This document shows, piece by piece, positions 20,796-30,271 of a DNA stretch of 64,000 nucleotides. Within the stretch, counting starts at the first letter, position 1, and each line of letters begins with the position of its first letter. Source of the stretch: Pseudopontixanthobacter vadosimaris (GTDB taxonomy: Bacteria > Pseudomonadota > Alphaproteobacteria > Sphingomonadales > Sphingomonadaceae); NCBI RefSeq assembly GCF_012979275.1, contig NZ_JABASZ010000037.1, forward strand, positions 124,001-188,000, given 5' to 3'. A model generated the notes under the pieces. That model searched no databases, was not told where the DNA came from, and saw only the letters and a list, made by a program, of their open reading frames with translations. The position numbers were made by a program, and so were the translations under genes.

Positions 20796-21311
20796 ATGGC
20801 AGAAGACAATGACGTGCTCGCCGACCTCGGCATGGATCAGGCGAACGGCGCGGACAACCAGCCCGTGGCCGGAATGGTGACCCAATATGTGAAGGATCTT
20901 TCGGTCGAAAGCCCGAACGCGCCGGCATCCTATCAGTGGCGCGACCAGCCGGCCATCGACCTGCAGTTCAACATCGGCGCCAACCAGGTGAACGAGGAGA
21001 TGCACGAGGTCGAACTGAAGGTGAATGTCACCGCCAAGGGCGAACAGGGCAATTTCTACCTCGTCGAACTGTCCTATTGCGGCCTGGTCGGAATGCGCAA
21101 CCTGCCGGAAGATCAGGCCCACGCGTTTCTGTATGCCGAGGCACCGCGCATCCTGTTTCCCTTCGCCCGCCGGGTGATTGCCGATGCGACGCGCGATGCC
21201 GGATTCCAGCCGCTGATGCTCGAACCGATCGACTTCAACGGCCTGTATATCCAGCAATTGCAGCAGAAGCGCAGCCAGGAAGCCGCAGGCGGCTCCGACG
21301 CGGTCAACTGA
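20796..21311 (+). CDS. secB: Protein-export chaperone SecB
   Basis: SecB keeps preproteins unfolded and hands them to SecA. 171 residues with core motifs YVKDLSVESPNAP, NQVNEEMHEVELKVNVTAK, ELSYCGLVG and RRVIADATRDAGFQPLMLEPIDF (quoted in parts). The ATG at 20796 gives the usual acidic N-terminus; the open frame upstream is probably untranslated. Length fits the alphaproteobacterial form. It is followed 49 bp later by murJ on the same strand. Confidence 0.96.
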   Translation: MAEDNDVLADLGMDQANGADNQPVAGMVTQYVKDLSVESPNAPASYQWRDQPAIDLQFNIGANQVNEEMHEVELKVNVTAKGEQGNFYLVELSYCGLVGMRNLPEDQAHAFLYAEAPRILFPFARRVIADATRDAGFQPLMLEPIDFNGLYIQQLQQKRSQEAAGGSDAVN

Positions 21312-21360
21312 CGGCCCATCCGGCACCTGTCGCCGGCCTGAACAATCTGGATAACAGCCG

Positions 21361-22959
21361 ATGAGCCTGGTCAAGAATGTCGGCACGATCGGAGGGCTGA
21401 CCGCGCTCAGCCGGGTCTTCGGCTTCCTTCGCGACATGCTGCTGGCGCGGGCGCTCGGCGCCGGTGCGGCTGCCGATGCGTGGCAGATCGCCTTCATCCT
21501 GCCGAACACCTTCCGCCGCCTGTTCGCCGAAGGGGCCTTCTCCGTCGCCTTCGTGCCCATGTACAGCCGCGCGTTGCATGGGGATGCGGGCGGGGAAGAG
21601 GCCGCGCAGAAATTCACCAACGATGTTCTGGCCGTGTTCGTCTGGGTGCTGCTGGGGTTCACCGCCGTGGCGATGCTGGCAATGCCGGGGCTGGTCTGGC
21701 TGCTGGCGAGAGATTTTCAGGAGGTGCCCGGCAAATTCGAACTGTCGGTCACATTGTCGCGAATCACCTTCCCCTATCTGGCGCTGGTCAGCCTGGTGGC
21801 GATGATTTCGGGCGTACTGAACGCCCGTTCCCGCTTTGCGCCCGGCGCCTTCGTGCCGGTGTTGCTGAACATCGTCCTGATCGCCGCGATCGGCATCGGC
21901 TATTGGCTGCGTGCGGGAACCGAGAACCTCGCCATTACCGCCTATGCGCTGGCATTCGGCCTGTTCGCCGCAGGCGTGGCGCAGCTTGCTTACATGATCT
22001 GGGCGACCCGGCGCGCCGGGGTGAAGCTGGTGCTGCGGCGCCCAAAACTCTCGCCGGAGGTGAAGCGCCTTTCCTATCTCATCCTGCCAGCCACCTTCGG
22101 GGCGGGCATTTACCAGATCAGCCAGTTCGTCGATACATTCTTCGCCACCAGCCTGCCGCAGGGGTCGCTGACCCTGCTGAAATTCGCCGACCGCCTGAAC
22201 CAGATGCCGCTCGGCATCATCGGCATCGCGCTCGGCACGGCGATATTGCCGATGCTGGCCCGCCATATCCAGACCGGCGACAATCGCGAGGCGCAGCGCC
22301 TGCAATCCAACGCGGTCGAGATCGCGCTGCTGCTGACGCTGCCCGGCGCGGCGGCACTGGCCGTCTGTGCCGAGGCCTTCACGACCGCCATTTTCCTGCA
22401 GGGCAAGATGGAGCCGGCAGACGTCGCCATCATGGCGAACATCACCGTGGCGCTGGTGATCGGTTTGCCCTCCTATGTGCTGATCAAGGTTTTCCAGCCC
22501 GCTTTCTTCAGCCGCGAGGATACGAAGACGCCGGTGTGGATCGCGGCCGCAGCCCTGGCGGTCAACATCGCGATCAATTTCTATGTCGTCCCGCGTTATG
22601 GCATCGTCGGCCTTGCCGGGGCGACCGCATTCACCGCCACGCTGAACGTCGCGACACTCTATGCCATCCTGCAGATGCGCGGGTGGTTTCACTGGAGCTG
22701 GAAACTGAGCAGCCGCATCCTGCGCCAGATCGTGGCCACTGCCGCGATGGGCCTGGCCCTCTGGCTGCTGATGGGCGTGCTCTCTCCATTTTTCAGCGGC
22801 AGTGTGCCGGAACGCGTCCTGTCGCTCTCGGCGCTGATCGTTATAGGCCTGATCGTGTTCTTCGGCACGGCTTTCGCGGTGGGCGCTATCGACAAGGACC
22901 TCATCGCCCAGCTACGTCGCCGCAAGAAGAAGGCAGGCGACACCCCGATCACCGAATGA
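21361..22959 (+). CDS. murJ: Lipid II flippase MurJ
   Basis: 532 residues of a MviN/MurJ (MOP superfamily) polytopic membrane protein with about 14 hydrophobic segments. Conserved parts include the N-terminal SRVFGFLRDMLLARALG, the FRRLFAEGAFSVAFVP loop and YVLIKVFQPAFFSREDTKTP in the middle. It flips lipid II across the inner membrane for peptidoglycan synthesis. It lies between secB and trpS, all on the plus strand with short gaps. Confidence 0.96.
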   Translation: MSLVKNVGTIGGLTALSRVFGFLRDMLLARALGAGAAADAWQIAFILPNTFRRLFAEGAFSVAFVPMYSRALHGDAGGEEAAQKFTNDVLAVFVWVLLGFTAVAMLAMPGLVWLLARDFQEVPGKFELSVTLSRITFPYLALVSLVAMISGVLNARSRFAPGAFVPVLLNIVLIAAIGIGYWLRAGTENLAITAYALAFGLFAAGVAQLAYMIWATRRAGVKLVLRRPKLSPEVKRLSYLILPATFGAGIYQISQFVDTFFATSLPQGSLTLLKFADRLNQMPLGIIGIALGTAILPMLARHIQTGDNREAQRLQSNAVEIALLLTLPGAAALAVCAEAFTTAIFLQGKMEPADVAIMANITVALVIGLPSYVLIKVFQPAFFSREDTKTPVWIAAAALAVNIAINFYVVPRYGIVGLAGATAFTATLNVATLYAILQMRGWFHWSWKLSSRILRQIVATAAMGLALWLLMGVLSPFFSGSVPERVLSLSALIVIGLIVFFGTAFAVGAIDKDLIAQLRRRKKKAGDTPITE

Positions 22960-22996
22960 CCGGAGCCGCCCGGCTTATCCAGATTTGAGGAATTTC

Positions 22997-24019
22997 ATGC
23001 GCGTCGTTTCCGGCATCCAGCCCACGGGCAATCTGCATCTCGGCAATTATCTGGGTGCCATCCGCAACTGGGTGCGGATGCAGGACGATATGCCGGAAGG
23101 CGGGCAATGCCTGTTCTTCCTTGCCGATCTGCATGCGATTTCCATGCCGCACGATCCGGCTGCCTTGCGGAACGGAACGCGCGAGATGGCGGCGGCGCTC
23201 GTCGCTTGCGGAATCGATCCTGCGCGATCCATCCTGTTCAACCAGGCGCAGGTGCCGCAGCACGCCGAATTGCAATGGCTGCTCACCGGCACGGCGCGCA
23301 TGGGCTGGCTGAACCGGATGACGCAGTTCAAGGACAAATCTGGCAAGAACCGCGAAGGGGCCAGCGTGGCCTTGTTCACCTATCCGGTTCTGCAAGCCGC
23401 CGACGTGCTGCTGTACCAGGCGACGCATGTTCCCGTCGGCGAGGATCAGAAACAGCATCTGGAACTGGCGCGCGACATCGCACAGAAATTCAACAATGAT
23501 TTTGCGGGTGAGAGCGACGAAAGTGGCGTTTTCACCCTGCCCGAACCGATTGTCCCGCCCGAAGCCGCGCGCATCATGAGCCTGCGCGACGGCAATGCGA
23601 AGATGAGCAAGTCCGATCCGTCCGAAATGGCGCGGATCGACCTGACCGACGATGCCGATACGATCACGCGCAAGGTGAGGAAGGCGCGCACCGATGCCGA
23701 ACCCCTGCCGTCAGAGATGGCGGGACTGGACGAACGCGCCGAGGCGCGAAACCTCGTCACCATCTACGCCGCGCTGGCGGCATGCGAACCCGCAGAGGTG
23801 CTGCGCCAGTATGGGGGACAGGGTTTCGGTACTTTCAAGCCCGCGCTGGCGGAAGTGATGGTCGACCATCTCGCGCCGATCAACGCCCGCTTCCGGCAAC
23901 TGACCGGCGACGGAGAAGCGCTGGATGCCATTCTGGCGCGCGGGGCCGCCCGCGCCCGCGAACTTGCGCAGCCGACACTGGCCCGGACTTATGCTGCGTT
24001 GGGGCTGATGCGCGGCTGA
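22997..24019 (+). CDS. trpS: Tryptophanyl-tRNA synthetase
   Basis: 340 residues of a class Ic aminoacyl-tRNA synthetase charging tRNA-Trp. The HIGH-type site reads PTGNLHLGNYLGA and the KMSKS loop reads AKMSKSDPSEM. Dimer and Trp-site regions QATHVPVGEDQKQHLELARD (20 residues) are intact. The ATG at 22997 follows TTGAGGA at a normal distance; a TTG start four codons earlier overlaps that site and is unlikely. It starts 37 bp after murJ. Confidence 0.97.
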   Translation: MRVVSGIQPTGNLHLGNYLGAIRNWVRMQDDMPEGGQCLFFLADLHAISMPHDPAALRNGTREMAAALVACGIDPARSILFNQAQVPQHAELQWLLTGTARMGWLNRMTQFKDKSGKNREGASVALFTYPVLQAADVLLYQATHVPVGEDQKQHLELARDIAQKFNNDFAGESDESGVFTLPEPIVPPEAARIMSLRDGNAKMSKSDPSEMARIDLTDDADTITRKVRKARTDAEPLPSEMAGLDERAEARNLVTIYAALAACEPAEVLRQYGGQGFGTFKPALAEVMVDHLAPINARFRQLTGDGEALDAILARGAARARELAQPTLARTYAALGLMRG

Positions 24020-24064
24020 GGCGGAGGAGGGAACCCGGCCGGCGGTTCAGCGTTCTGGCATGGT

Positions 24065-24088
24065 CCTTGCTGTTAACAAAGTGCAAGG
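24065..24088. promoter_or_regulatory. Inverted repeat upstream of the first DUF4136 gene
   Basis: CCTTGC and GCAAGG flank a 12 bp spacer that contains the palindrome TGTTAACA. It sits about 105 bp before the lipoprotein start and has no T run, so it looks more like an operator than a terminator. Confidence 0.3.
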
Positions 24089-24189
24089 TCGATATTCAAA
24101 CTGGGTTCACGGTTCGTTTCATATAAGAACCGCTAGACGGTGCTGTCCTGACGCAGAATGGATAGTTCCTGATTTCTAGGGGAAAATCC

Positions 24190-24891
24190 ATGACGATCAC
24201 GTCCGATAACAGCGCGAACCGATGGGGCCGCCGCCTCAGACTGGCAGCCGCACCGCTGATGCTGGCCGGGCTGGCCGCTTGCGCCACGCCGTTCAACGCC
24301 GATGTTTCGCGTTTCCGTACCCAGCTTCCGGCACCCACCGGCACGACCTTCGCCGTAGTTCCCCAAGATCCCGAATTGCAGGGCGGGCTTGAATTTGCGC
24401 TCTATGCCGATCTGGTCGAGGCTGAGATGCGGCAGCTCGGCTATACCGAAGCCGATCCGGCCACTGCCGATCTGCTGGTCCGCTTCGATTACGGGGTCAG
24501 TAACGGGCGCGAACGCATCCGGTCCACCGGCACCGTCGATCCGTTCTATTCGCCCTGGTATCGTTATGGCCGGGTGTCGCCCTTCTACCGGTCGCGCCTC
24601 GGCTATTACGGCCGCAGCTGGGGCTACGGGTTCTACGATCCCTTCTTCAGCCAGCCGGATTTTCGCAGCTACACCGTTTATACCAGCGGCATCGATCTGA
24701 AGATCGACCGGCGCGTCGATAACCAGCGGCTGTTCGAAGGCGAGGCGGAGGCTGTGTCGACCTCGAACCGGCTGCAATATCTGGTGCCCAATCTGGTCGA
24801 TGCGATGTTCACCGACTTTCCGGGACAATCGGGCGAGACCGTGCGCATTTCCATTGCGCCTGAAGACAAGAAGGTCCGCCGGATAGACTGA
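24190..24891 (+). CDS. DUF4136 lipoprotein
   Basis: 233 residues. The signal peptide ends with the lipobox LAACATP, so the protein is a lipoprotein of the outer or inner membrane. The mature part is a DUF4136 domain (FRTQLPAPTGTTFAVVP, ADLLVRFDYGVSNG, VDAMFTDFPGQSGETV). A Tyr/Arg/Phe/Gly-rich insert (RYGRVSPFYRSRLGYYGRSW, about residues 120-145) interrupts the domain. Function of the family is unknown. A paralogue lies at 52885. A terminator follows 25 bp after the stop. Confidence 0.9.
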   Translation: MTITSDNSANRWGRRLRLAAAPLMLAGLAACATPFNADVSRFRTQLPAPTGTTFAVVPQDPELQGGLEFALYADLVEAEMRQLGYTEADPATADLLVRFDYGVSNGRERIRSTGTVDPFYSPWYRYGRVSPFYRSRLGYYGRSWGYGFYDPFFSQPDFRSYTVYTSGIDLKIDRRVDNQRLFEGEAEAVSTSNRLQYLVPNLVDAMFTDFPGQSGETVRISIAPEDKKVRRID

Positions 24892-24916
24892 CGGCGGATC
24901 GTAACAGCATCACCGA

Positions 24917-24953
24917 GGAAGGCGGGTCTGGCAACGGGTCCGCCTTTCCTTTT
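24917..24953 (+). terminator. Intrinsic terminator of the DUF4136 gene
   Basis: GGAAGGCGG pairs with CCGCCTTTCC (one bulged T) across a 15 nt loop, followed by TTTT. It also lies just beyond the stop of the convergent dut gene. Confidence 0.7.
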
Positions 24954-24964
24954 GCGTCACGCGT

Positions 24965-25429
24965 TCAGATATCGAGAGAATCGCTGCCGCCGGTGGATCC
25001 GAAGCCCCGCTCGCCACGTTCCGTGCCGTCAAGGTTGGCGACTGCGTGCCACAGCGCCTGCGTCACGGGCGCGATGACGAGCTGCGCGATCCGATCGCCG
25101 CGCCGGATGGTGAAATTCGCATCCCCATGATTGATCATGATGATCTTCAACTCGCCGCGGTAATCGGAATCGATCGTTCCGGGGCTGTTCGGGACAGTGA
25201 TGCCGTACCTCAGGGCGAGGCCGGACCGGGGCCGCACCTGGATCTCGAACCCTTGCGGTATCGCCATCCGCAATCCGGTGCCCACCGCATGGCGCTGCCC
25301 CGCAGCCAGTACGATGTCTTCGGCCGATACCACGTCCATCCCCGCAGCACCCGCCGTGGCATAGGCAGGCAGGGGCAGGTCTTCGCCACCGGGAAGGCGC
25401 ACGATGTCGATGCGAACGGGTTCAGGCAT
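24965..25429 (-). CDS. dut: dUTP diphosphatase
   Basis: 154 residues of a trimeric dUTPase that splits dUTP to dUMP and keeps uracil out of DNA. Motifs in order: [13 protein letters not shown] (motif 1), [11 protein letters not shown] (2), [12 protein letters not shown] (3), [11 protein letters not shown] (4) and the C-terminal arm [14 protein letters not shown] (5). The ATG at 25429 overlaps the last codons of coaBC by 8 bp, so coaBC and dut form a coupled operon. The same coaBC-dut pair is common in alphaproteobacteria. Confidence 0.97.
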   Translation of the reverse strand: MPEPVRIDIVRLPGGEDLPLPAYATAGAAGMDVVSAEDIVLAAGQRHAVGTGLRMAIPQGFEIQVRPRSGLALRYGITVPNSPGTIDSDYRGELKIIMINHGDANFTIRRGDRIAQLVIAPVTQALWHAVANLDGTERGERGFGSTGGSDSLDI

Positions 25430-27182
25430 CGTGATCGCCCGCTGTTTCGCGGCTGGACAGAAAGGCGGCCATGCGCTGCACCAGTTCGAATGCCACATCT
25501 TCCTTCGGCATTTCGTCGAGGCTTTCCACGCCGGATTTGGTAATGATATGGACGGCGTTCATGGCCCCGCCCATCACGCTTTCGCCCACCGCGCCCGACA
25601 CGTCATTGGCGATGATCCAGTCCGCGCCCTTGCGCTTGCGCTTGGCCACCGCATTATTGACGACATCCTGCGTCTCGGCGGCGAAGCCGATCAGGAGCGG
25701 CGGCTTGTTCGCGCTGCCCGCCACGCTGGCGAGGATGTCGGGATTTTCCGCCAGCAGGATCGCTGGCGGGGCGGAACCGCGCTTCTTCATCTTCTCTTCC
25801 GCTACGTCGCGGCTGCGCCAGTCGGCCACTGCCGCGACCATCACGGCTGCATCGGCTGGCAGCGAGGCTTTTACCGCAGCCGCCATGTCGCGGGCCGATT
25901 CGACGTCGATCCGGTCGACGCCATGCGGGGTCGGCAGCGCGACCGGCCCGGCAACCAACGTGACTCGCGCGCCCGCATCGGCGGCGGCGGCGGCGATGGC
26001 GAAGCCCTGTCGCCCGCTGGACCGGTTGGCGATGTAGCGCACCGGATCGATGGCTTCCCATGTCGGCCCTGCCGTAACCAATATGTGCCGGCCATATAGC
26101 GGGCGATGTTCTGGATCGGTCTCGAACGCCGGCTGGCCGTCGAGCGGATCGGATCGAGATGCCGACGAAAGGGCAGCGGTGATCGCCGCATCCATGGGCA
26201 GATTCACGAGCTGCGGTCCTGTATGGCCCGCCCCGGTTGATATAGGGTGATTAATGGCGTCGGGGTCGGTCGGGTGGGCCGACCGCGCCGCACCCTTGCC
26301 CGCCAGAAGCAGTCCGCCAGGGTTCGGCTCCGGCAACGCGATCCGATCGAGTCCGTTGCGCTCTATAGTGTCTCCGCCACGATCCCCATCAGCCTCGACC
26401 TCCTCTTCCGGCGGCGTGCTTTCCTCGTCATGTGCGACGGGGCGGCGGGAATACCTGCGCGAAATCAGCGACGACAGCAGCCCGCCCAATCCGCCGCTGC
26501 GGGCTTCGGTCTCCGGCTCCAGCGCCTCGCCCGCAAGGTCGTCAGCCGTGACCGGCGTATCATCGTCAGCGGGAACCGGCACTTCGGCGACCGCAGAGGC
26601 CTGTTCTTCCGTTTCCAGCCCGAACATGGCGGCGATCTCCGCCCACACCGCAGCCGGTTCCGGCAGGCGGCCGGGGCCGAATTCGCCGCAGGCCATGGCT
26701 CCGATGTCCGGCTCCATGACGTGAACGCCCGCCTGCCGCAGCCAGGCGACATTTCGCTGGGTAGCCTCGTGGTTCCACATCCGCACATTCATGGCGGGCA
26801 CGGCCATCACCGGCTTGTCGGTGGCAAGGATCAGCGTGGTCGCCAGATCGTCGGCGATGCCCGCCGTCATTTTCGCCAGCATATTGGCGGTGGCAGGGCA
26901 TACCACCACGAGATCGGCCTGTCGGCTGAGCTGGATATGGCCCATCTCGGCCTCGTCCTTCAGATCCCACAAGGTCGTGTGAACGGGATTTTCGCTGAGC
27001 GCGGCCAGCGCCATCGGCGTGACGAACTGGCTGCCGCCTTCGGTCAGCACGCAGGTCACATCGCCGCGCACGGTTCCCCCGGCGCTATCCGCACCCTTGC
27101 GGATGAGGCGCACGAGTTCGCAGGATTTATAGGCGGCAATTCCTCCGCCGACGACCAGCAGAATACGCAATTCATCCATCAT
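25422..27182 (-). CDS. coaBC: Bifunctional phosphopantothenoylcysteine decarboxylase / phosphopantothenate-cysteine ligase, with long linker
   Basis: CoaBC makes 4'-phosphopantetheine for coenzyme A. The CoaC flavoprotein domain (residues 1-190) shows the catalytic His (GHIQLSR), VPAMNVRMW and the flap Cys ([13 protein letters not shown]). The CoaB domain (from about 362) shows [20 protein letters not shown] (20 residues), [14 protein letters not shown] and the KMKK Lys. The total is 586 residues, against about 400 in typical proteins. The excess is an acidic, Pro/Asp/Glu-rich linker of about 170 residues (nt 26091-26615). No stop or frameshift is visible, so this looks like a real insert. 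The start at 27182 or the adjacent ATG at 27179 fits; the frame upstream is not used. Confidence 0.95.
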   Translation of the reverse strand: MMDELRILLVVGGGIAAYKSCELVRLIRKGADSAGGTVRGDVTCVLTEGGSQFVTPMALAALSENPVHTTLWDLKDEAEMGHIQLSRQADLVVVCPATANMLAKMTAGIADDLATTLILATDKPVMAVPAMNVRMWNHEATQRNVAWLRQAGVHVMEPDIGAMACGEFGPGRLPEPAAVWAEIAAMFGLETEEQASAVAEVPVPADDDTPVTADDLAGEALEPETEARSGGLGGLLSSLISRRYSRRPVAHDEESTPPEEEVEADGDRGGDTIERNGLDRIALPEPNPGGLLLAGKGAARSAHPTDPDAINHPISTGAGHTGPQLVNLPMDAAITAALSSASRSDPLDGQPAFETDPEHRPLYGRHILVTAGPTWEAIDPVRYIANRSSGRQGFAIAAAAADAGARVTLVAGPVALPTPHGVDRIDVESARDMAAAVKASLPADAAVMVAAVADWRSRDVAEEKMKKRGSAPPAILLAENPDILASVAGSANKPPLLIGFAAETQDVVNNAVAKRKRKGADWIIANDVSGAVGESVMGGAMNAVHIITKSGVESLDEMPKEDVAFELVQRMAAFLSSRETAGDHDA

Positions 27183-27441
27183 CGCGGCCCCTCGGCGTGA
27201 TGGACGGGATACCGGCGAGCGGGCAGCCCGGTCAGGCAAGATATGATCAAATCCATGTCCTCCCTCCCCAGGCCTGCGCGATACCCTGCCACGCGAGCCG
27301 CTCCTGTTCAAAATGCAATCAAACTGTCAGAACACCTAGCGTTTGCCACTACCCCTTGCCAAGCGCTGGTTAATTTTTGCTTCCCTTCCCGCCATCGGGC
27401 AAGGTGGTGTTCCTGCTACTGGCCTGCTTCTGGAGTCTTCG

Positions 27442-27855
27442 ATGCGCCTTATCCTTACCGCCCTGCTGTTCATTGCCGGTCTGTTCTTCGTGTTTCTGGG
27501 GATCGGATTCCTGCTGACCCCCGCCAGTTCGGGGCAGGGTTTCGGGCTGACGACTTCGGGCGTGGAAGGGCTGGCCACGATCCGGGCCGACATGACCGCC
27601 TTCTTCATCGTGGCCGGCGGTTGCATGATCTGGGGTGCATGGCGGCGCCGGGGCGACCCCCTGCTGATCTCGGCCGCGCTGTTCGCCCTCGCTTTCATCG
27701 GCCGGGCGGTCAACGCCATCGCTGCCGGCCCCCATGACGATTTCTGGGCGCCGATGCTGGTCGAAGCGCTGGCGGTGATCCTGTGCCTCGCCGCCTATCG
27801 CATGCTGCCGCATCGGGACTTCGCCGGCGGGCTGAATCGCCAGTTTGGTCGCTAG
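27442..27855 (+). CDS. Small four-TM membrane protein, DUF4345-like
   Basis: 137 residues with four hydrophobic segments: LILTALLFIAGLFFVFLGIG, a short one at MTAFFIVAGGCMIWGAW, one at LISAALFALAFIGRAV and one at MLVEALAVILCLAAY. The layout and the GFLLTP and ADMTAFF motifs resemble DUF4345 integral membrane proteins. Function is unknown. The ATG at 27442 with TGGAG just upstream was preferred over an earlier in-frame start at 27343. Its 3' end overlaps the convergent ubiB stop by 4 bp. Confidence 0.7.
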   Translation: MRLILTALLFIAGLFFVFLGIGFLLTPASSGQGFGLTTSGVEGLATIRADMTAFFIVAGGCMIWGAWRRRGDPLLISAALFALAFIGRAVNAIAAGPHDDFWAPMLVEALAVILCLAAYRMLPHRDFAGGLNRQFGR

Positions 27856-29417
27856 AAGAGGATGCCCAGCACGGCGGCAAGGGCCACGGCCCCGCCGCCC
27901 AGTGCCGCAGCGGCGGCATAGCCGAGCCACCCGCCGCCGGAACCGGCGGGTCTGCGCCGCCGTTCCCAAACCAGTTCTATATCCGGCAGGGGCGGCGGTT
28001 CGGGCGCGCCGCCGCGCGGGGGGAAGCGTTCCTCCACCCGGCGCACGAGGTCGGGCAGGCCGAGCAGGGTCGTGACATCGGCGCGGATGCGCTGTGCCAA
28101 TGCGGCTTCGGGGCCAAGCTCGTCGCGGATCCATTCGCGCACGAATGGGGCCGACACGTCCCACATGTTGATCTCAGGGTCGAGCTGGGTGGCGATCCCT
28201 TCGACCATCACCATCGTTTTCTGCAGCAGCAGCAGATGGGGCTGGGTCTGCATGTCGAAATCGCGGGTGATGGCGAACAATCCGTCGAGCATCTGCCCGA
28301 CGCTGAGTTCGCTGACCGGCTTGCCGCGCATGGGTTCCCCCACGGCCCGCAATGCAGTCGCGAATTCATCGACCGAGTGATAGCTCGGCACATATTGCGC
28401 CTCGAAATGAATTTCGGCGACCCTGCGGTAATTGCCTGTGGTCAGGCCATAGAGGATTTCCGCCAGCCACTGACGCGCGCGGCGATCGATCCGGCCCATG
28501 ATCCCGAAATCGATGGCGACGATGGTGCCATCGGCGCGCACGAACAGGTTGCCCTGGTGCATGTCGGCGTGAAAATACCCGGCGCTGATCGCCTGCGTCA
28601 GGAAGGCCAGCACAAGCCGCCGGGCCAGGTCGGGCAGATCGTGCCCGGCGGCGACCAGCGCCTCGCGATCGGCAATCTTGACCCCGTCGACCCAGGCCAG
28701 GGTCATGACCCGGCCATTGGTCCGGTCCCAGTCGATTTCGGGCACCTCGTACCCGGCTACCGCATGCATCGACCCCGCCAATTCGCTGGCCGATGCCGCT
28801 TCGCGCCGCAGATCGAGCTCGCGATTGGTCCAGCGTTTGAAATTGGCGATGGTGAGCGCCGGCCGCAGGCGCGCGGCTTCCCCGCCCAGTCCTTCCAGAT
28901 GCGCCGCCGCCCACTCATAGGTCGTGATATCGCGGGCGAATTGTTCACGGATGCCGGGCCGCAACACCTTGACCGCAACGTCGCGCCCCTCGGTCGTCAC
29001 CGCGCGATGCACCTGCGCGATGCTGGCTGCGCCTACCGGCACCGGATCGATCGAAGTGAACAGGCTGTCCAGCGGCGCGTCGAAACTGGCCTCGATCGCC
29101 GCCCGGATGTGTTCGAAGGTCACCGGCGGCAGGCTGTCCTGCAGGCTGAGCAGATTATGCGCCGCTTCCTCGCCGACGATATCGGGCCTTGTCGCCAGGG
29201 TCTGCCCCAGCTTGATCGCGGCGGGACCGATGGCGCGAAAGGCCCCCGCGTAATCGGGCCGCCGGGGCTGGCGGGTGCCGAAGCGTGCTATACGGGTCAG
29301 GCGGCGAACCTGGGTCGGCGTGTTCGGGTCAGCCTCGATTCCCCGCAGCGCGCCATGCCGCGCCAGAATGCGGCCCCAGCTCAGCAAGCGCCAGATATGA
29401 GTTGCGGTTCTTGCCAC
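27852..29417 (-). CDS. ubiB: Ubiquinone biosynthesis regulatory kinase-like protein UbiB
   Basis: 521 residues of an ABC1/ADCK atypical kinase needed for ubiquinone synthesis. Family motifs: the KxGQ motif (AIKLGQTLATRPD), the Ala-rich loop (PVGAASIAQVHRA), the VAIK-like lysine (DVAVKVLRPG), the ExD region (NRELDLRREA), the catalytic loop (GYFHADMHQGNLF) and DFG (IAIDFGIMG). Two C-terminal hydrophobic helices anchor it in the inner membrane. The GTG at 29417 lies 5 bp after ubiE; the frame continues open through ubiE, but that part is a shadow. A more distant start cannot be excluded. Confidence 0.94.
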   Translation of the reverse strand: MARTATHIWRLLSWGRILARHGALRGIEADPNTPTQVRRLTRIARFGTRQPRRPDYAGAFRAIGPAAIKLGQTLATRPDIVGEEAAHNLLSLQDSLPPVTFEHIRAAIEASFDAPLDSLFTSIDPVPVGAASIAQVHRAVTTEGRDVAVKVLRPGIREQFARDITTYEWAAAHLEGLGGEAARLRPALTIANFKRWTNRELDLRREAASASELAGSMHAVAGYEVPEIDWDRTNGRVMTLAWVDGVKIADREALVAAGHDLPDLARRLVLAFLTQAISAGYFHADMHQGNLFVRADGTIVAIDFGIMGRIDRRARQWLAEILYGLTTGNYRRVAEIHFEAQYVPSYHSVDEFATALRAVGEPMRGKPVSELSVGQMLDGLFAITRDFDMQTQPHLLLLQKTMVMVEGIATQLDPEINMWDVSAPFVREWIRDELGPEAALAQRIRADVTTLLGLPDLVRRVEERFPPRGGAPEPPPLPDIELVWERRRRPAGSGGGWLGYAAAAALGGGAVALAAVLGILF

Positions 29418-29422
29418 CTGGT

Positions 29423-30208
29423 TCAGGTCTTCCAGCCGGAATGGATGGCGACCAGCCCGCCCATGATGGGCTCGACCCGGGTGCGCACGAAGCCTGCATC
29501 GCGTATCATCTGCTCGAACCGGGGCATGGCCGGGAAGCGGCGGATCGATTCGACGAGGTAGCGATAGCTGTCGGCATCGCCGGCGATCGCCTTGCCGATG
29601 CGCGGCACCAGCCGGTGCGAATAGAGGTCGTAGGCTTCCTTGAACCCCGGCCATTCGGTGGTCGAGAATTCGAGGCAGAAGAACCGCCCGCCGAATTTCA
29701 GCACGCGGTGCGCCTCTGCCAGGGCGGCATCGATCCGGGTCACGTTCCTGATTCCGAAAGCGATGGTATAGGCATCGAAGCTGCGCGAGGCGAAGCTCAG
29801 TTCCTCGGCATTCTGGCGCGACCACACCAGCGACTCCAAGCTTGCGCCTGAAATCCCGCCACGTCCGGATGATTTCCGCATCGCCCGTTCCATGCCGACA
29901 TCCAGCATCTCCTGATTGATGTCGGCCACGGTTACATTCGCGCCGCGCGCCGCCATCCGGAAGGCGATGTCGCCCGTGCCGCCCGCCATGTCGAGGATCG
30001 CCTCGCCCGGCTGCGGCTTCACCCGGCGCACGAAACGGTCCTTCCACAGCCGGTGCATGCCGCCCGACATGGCGTCGTTCATGATGTCGTATTTTGCCGC
30101 CACCCCGGAAAATACCGCACCGACGCGCCGCGTCTTCTCCGCCGGATCGACATCTTCGTAGCCGAAGGAAACGCGGCTGTTCTCTTCACCGTTCATGGGC
30201 CGTGCCAT
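29423..30208 (-). CDS. ubiE: Demethylmenaquinone/2-methoxy-6-polyprenyl-1,4-benzoquinol methyltransferase UbiE
   Basis: 261 residues of a SAM-dependent C-methyltransferase of ubiquinone synthesis. Markers are FGYEDVDPAEKTRRVGAVFS (20 residues), YDIMNDAMSGGMHRLWKD, the SAM site LDMAGGTGDIAF, and FGIRNVTRID with the RVLKFGGRFFCLEF post-motif. The start at 30208 (or the second Met four codons later) lies in the gap before mutM, which is divergent. ubiB follows after 5 bp. The frame upstream over mutM is antisense noise. Confidence 0.96.
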   Translation of the reverse strand: MARPMNGEENSRVSFGYEDVDPAEKTRRVGAVFSGVAAKYDIMNDAMSGGMHRLWKDRFVRRVKPQPGEAILDMAGGTGDIAFRMAARGANVTVADINQEMLDVGMERAMRKSSGRGGISGASLESLVWSRQNAEELSFASRSFDAYTIAFGIRNVTRIDAALAEAHRVLKFGGRFFCLEFSTTEWPGFKEAYDLYSHRLVPRIGKAIAGDADSYRYLVESIRRFPAMPRFEQMIRDAGFVRTRVEPIMGGLVAIHSGWKT

Positions 30209-30271
30209 AGGGGCAATTGTGCGGGGCGCAAAGGGTGTTAAAGCCCTGGTCCGAAACCTGCGAAGGCGACC

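Noticed and set aside
27852-30047. UbiB extended through the ubiE region
   Set aside because: The upstream part is another frame of ubiE; the ABC1 kinase begins after 29417.
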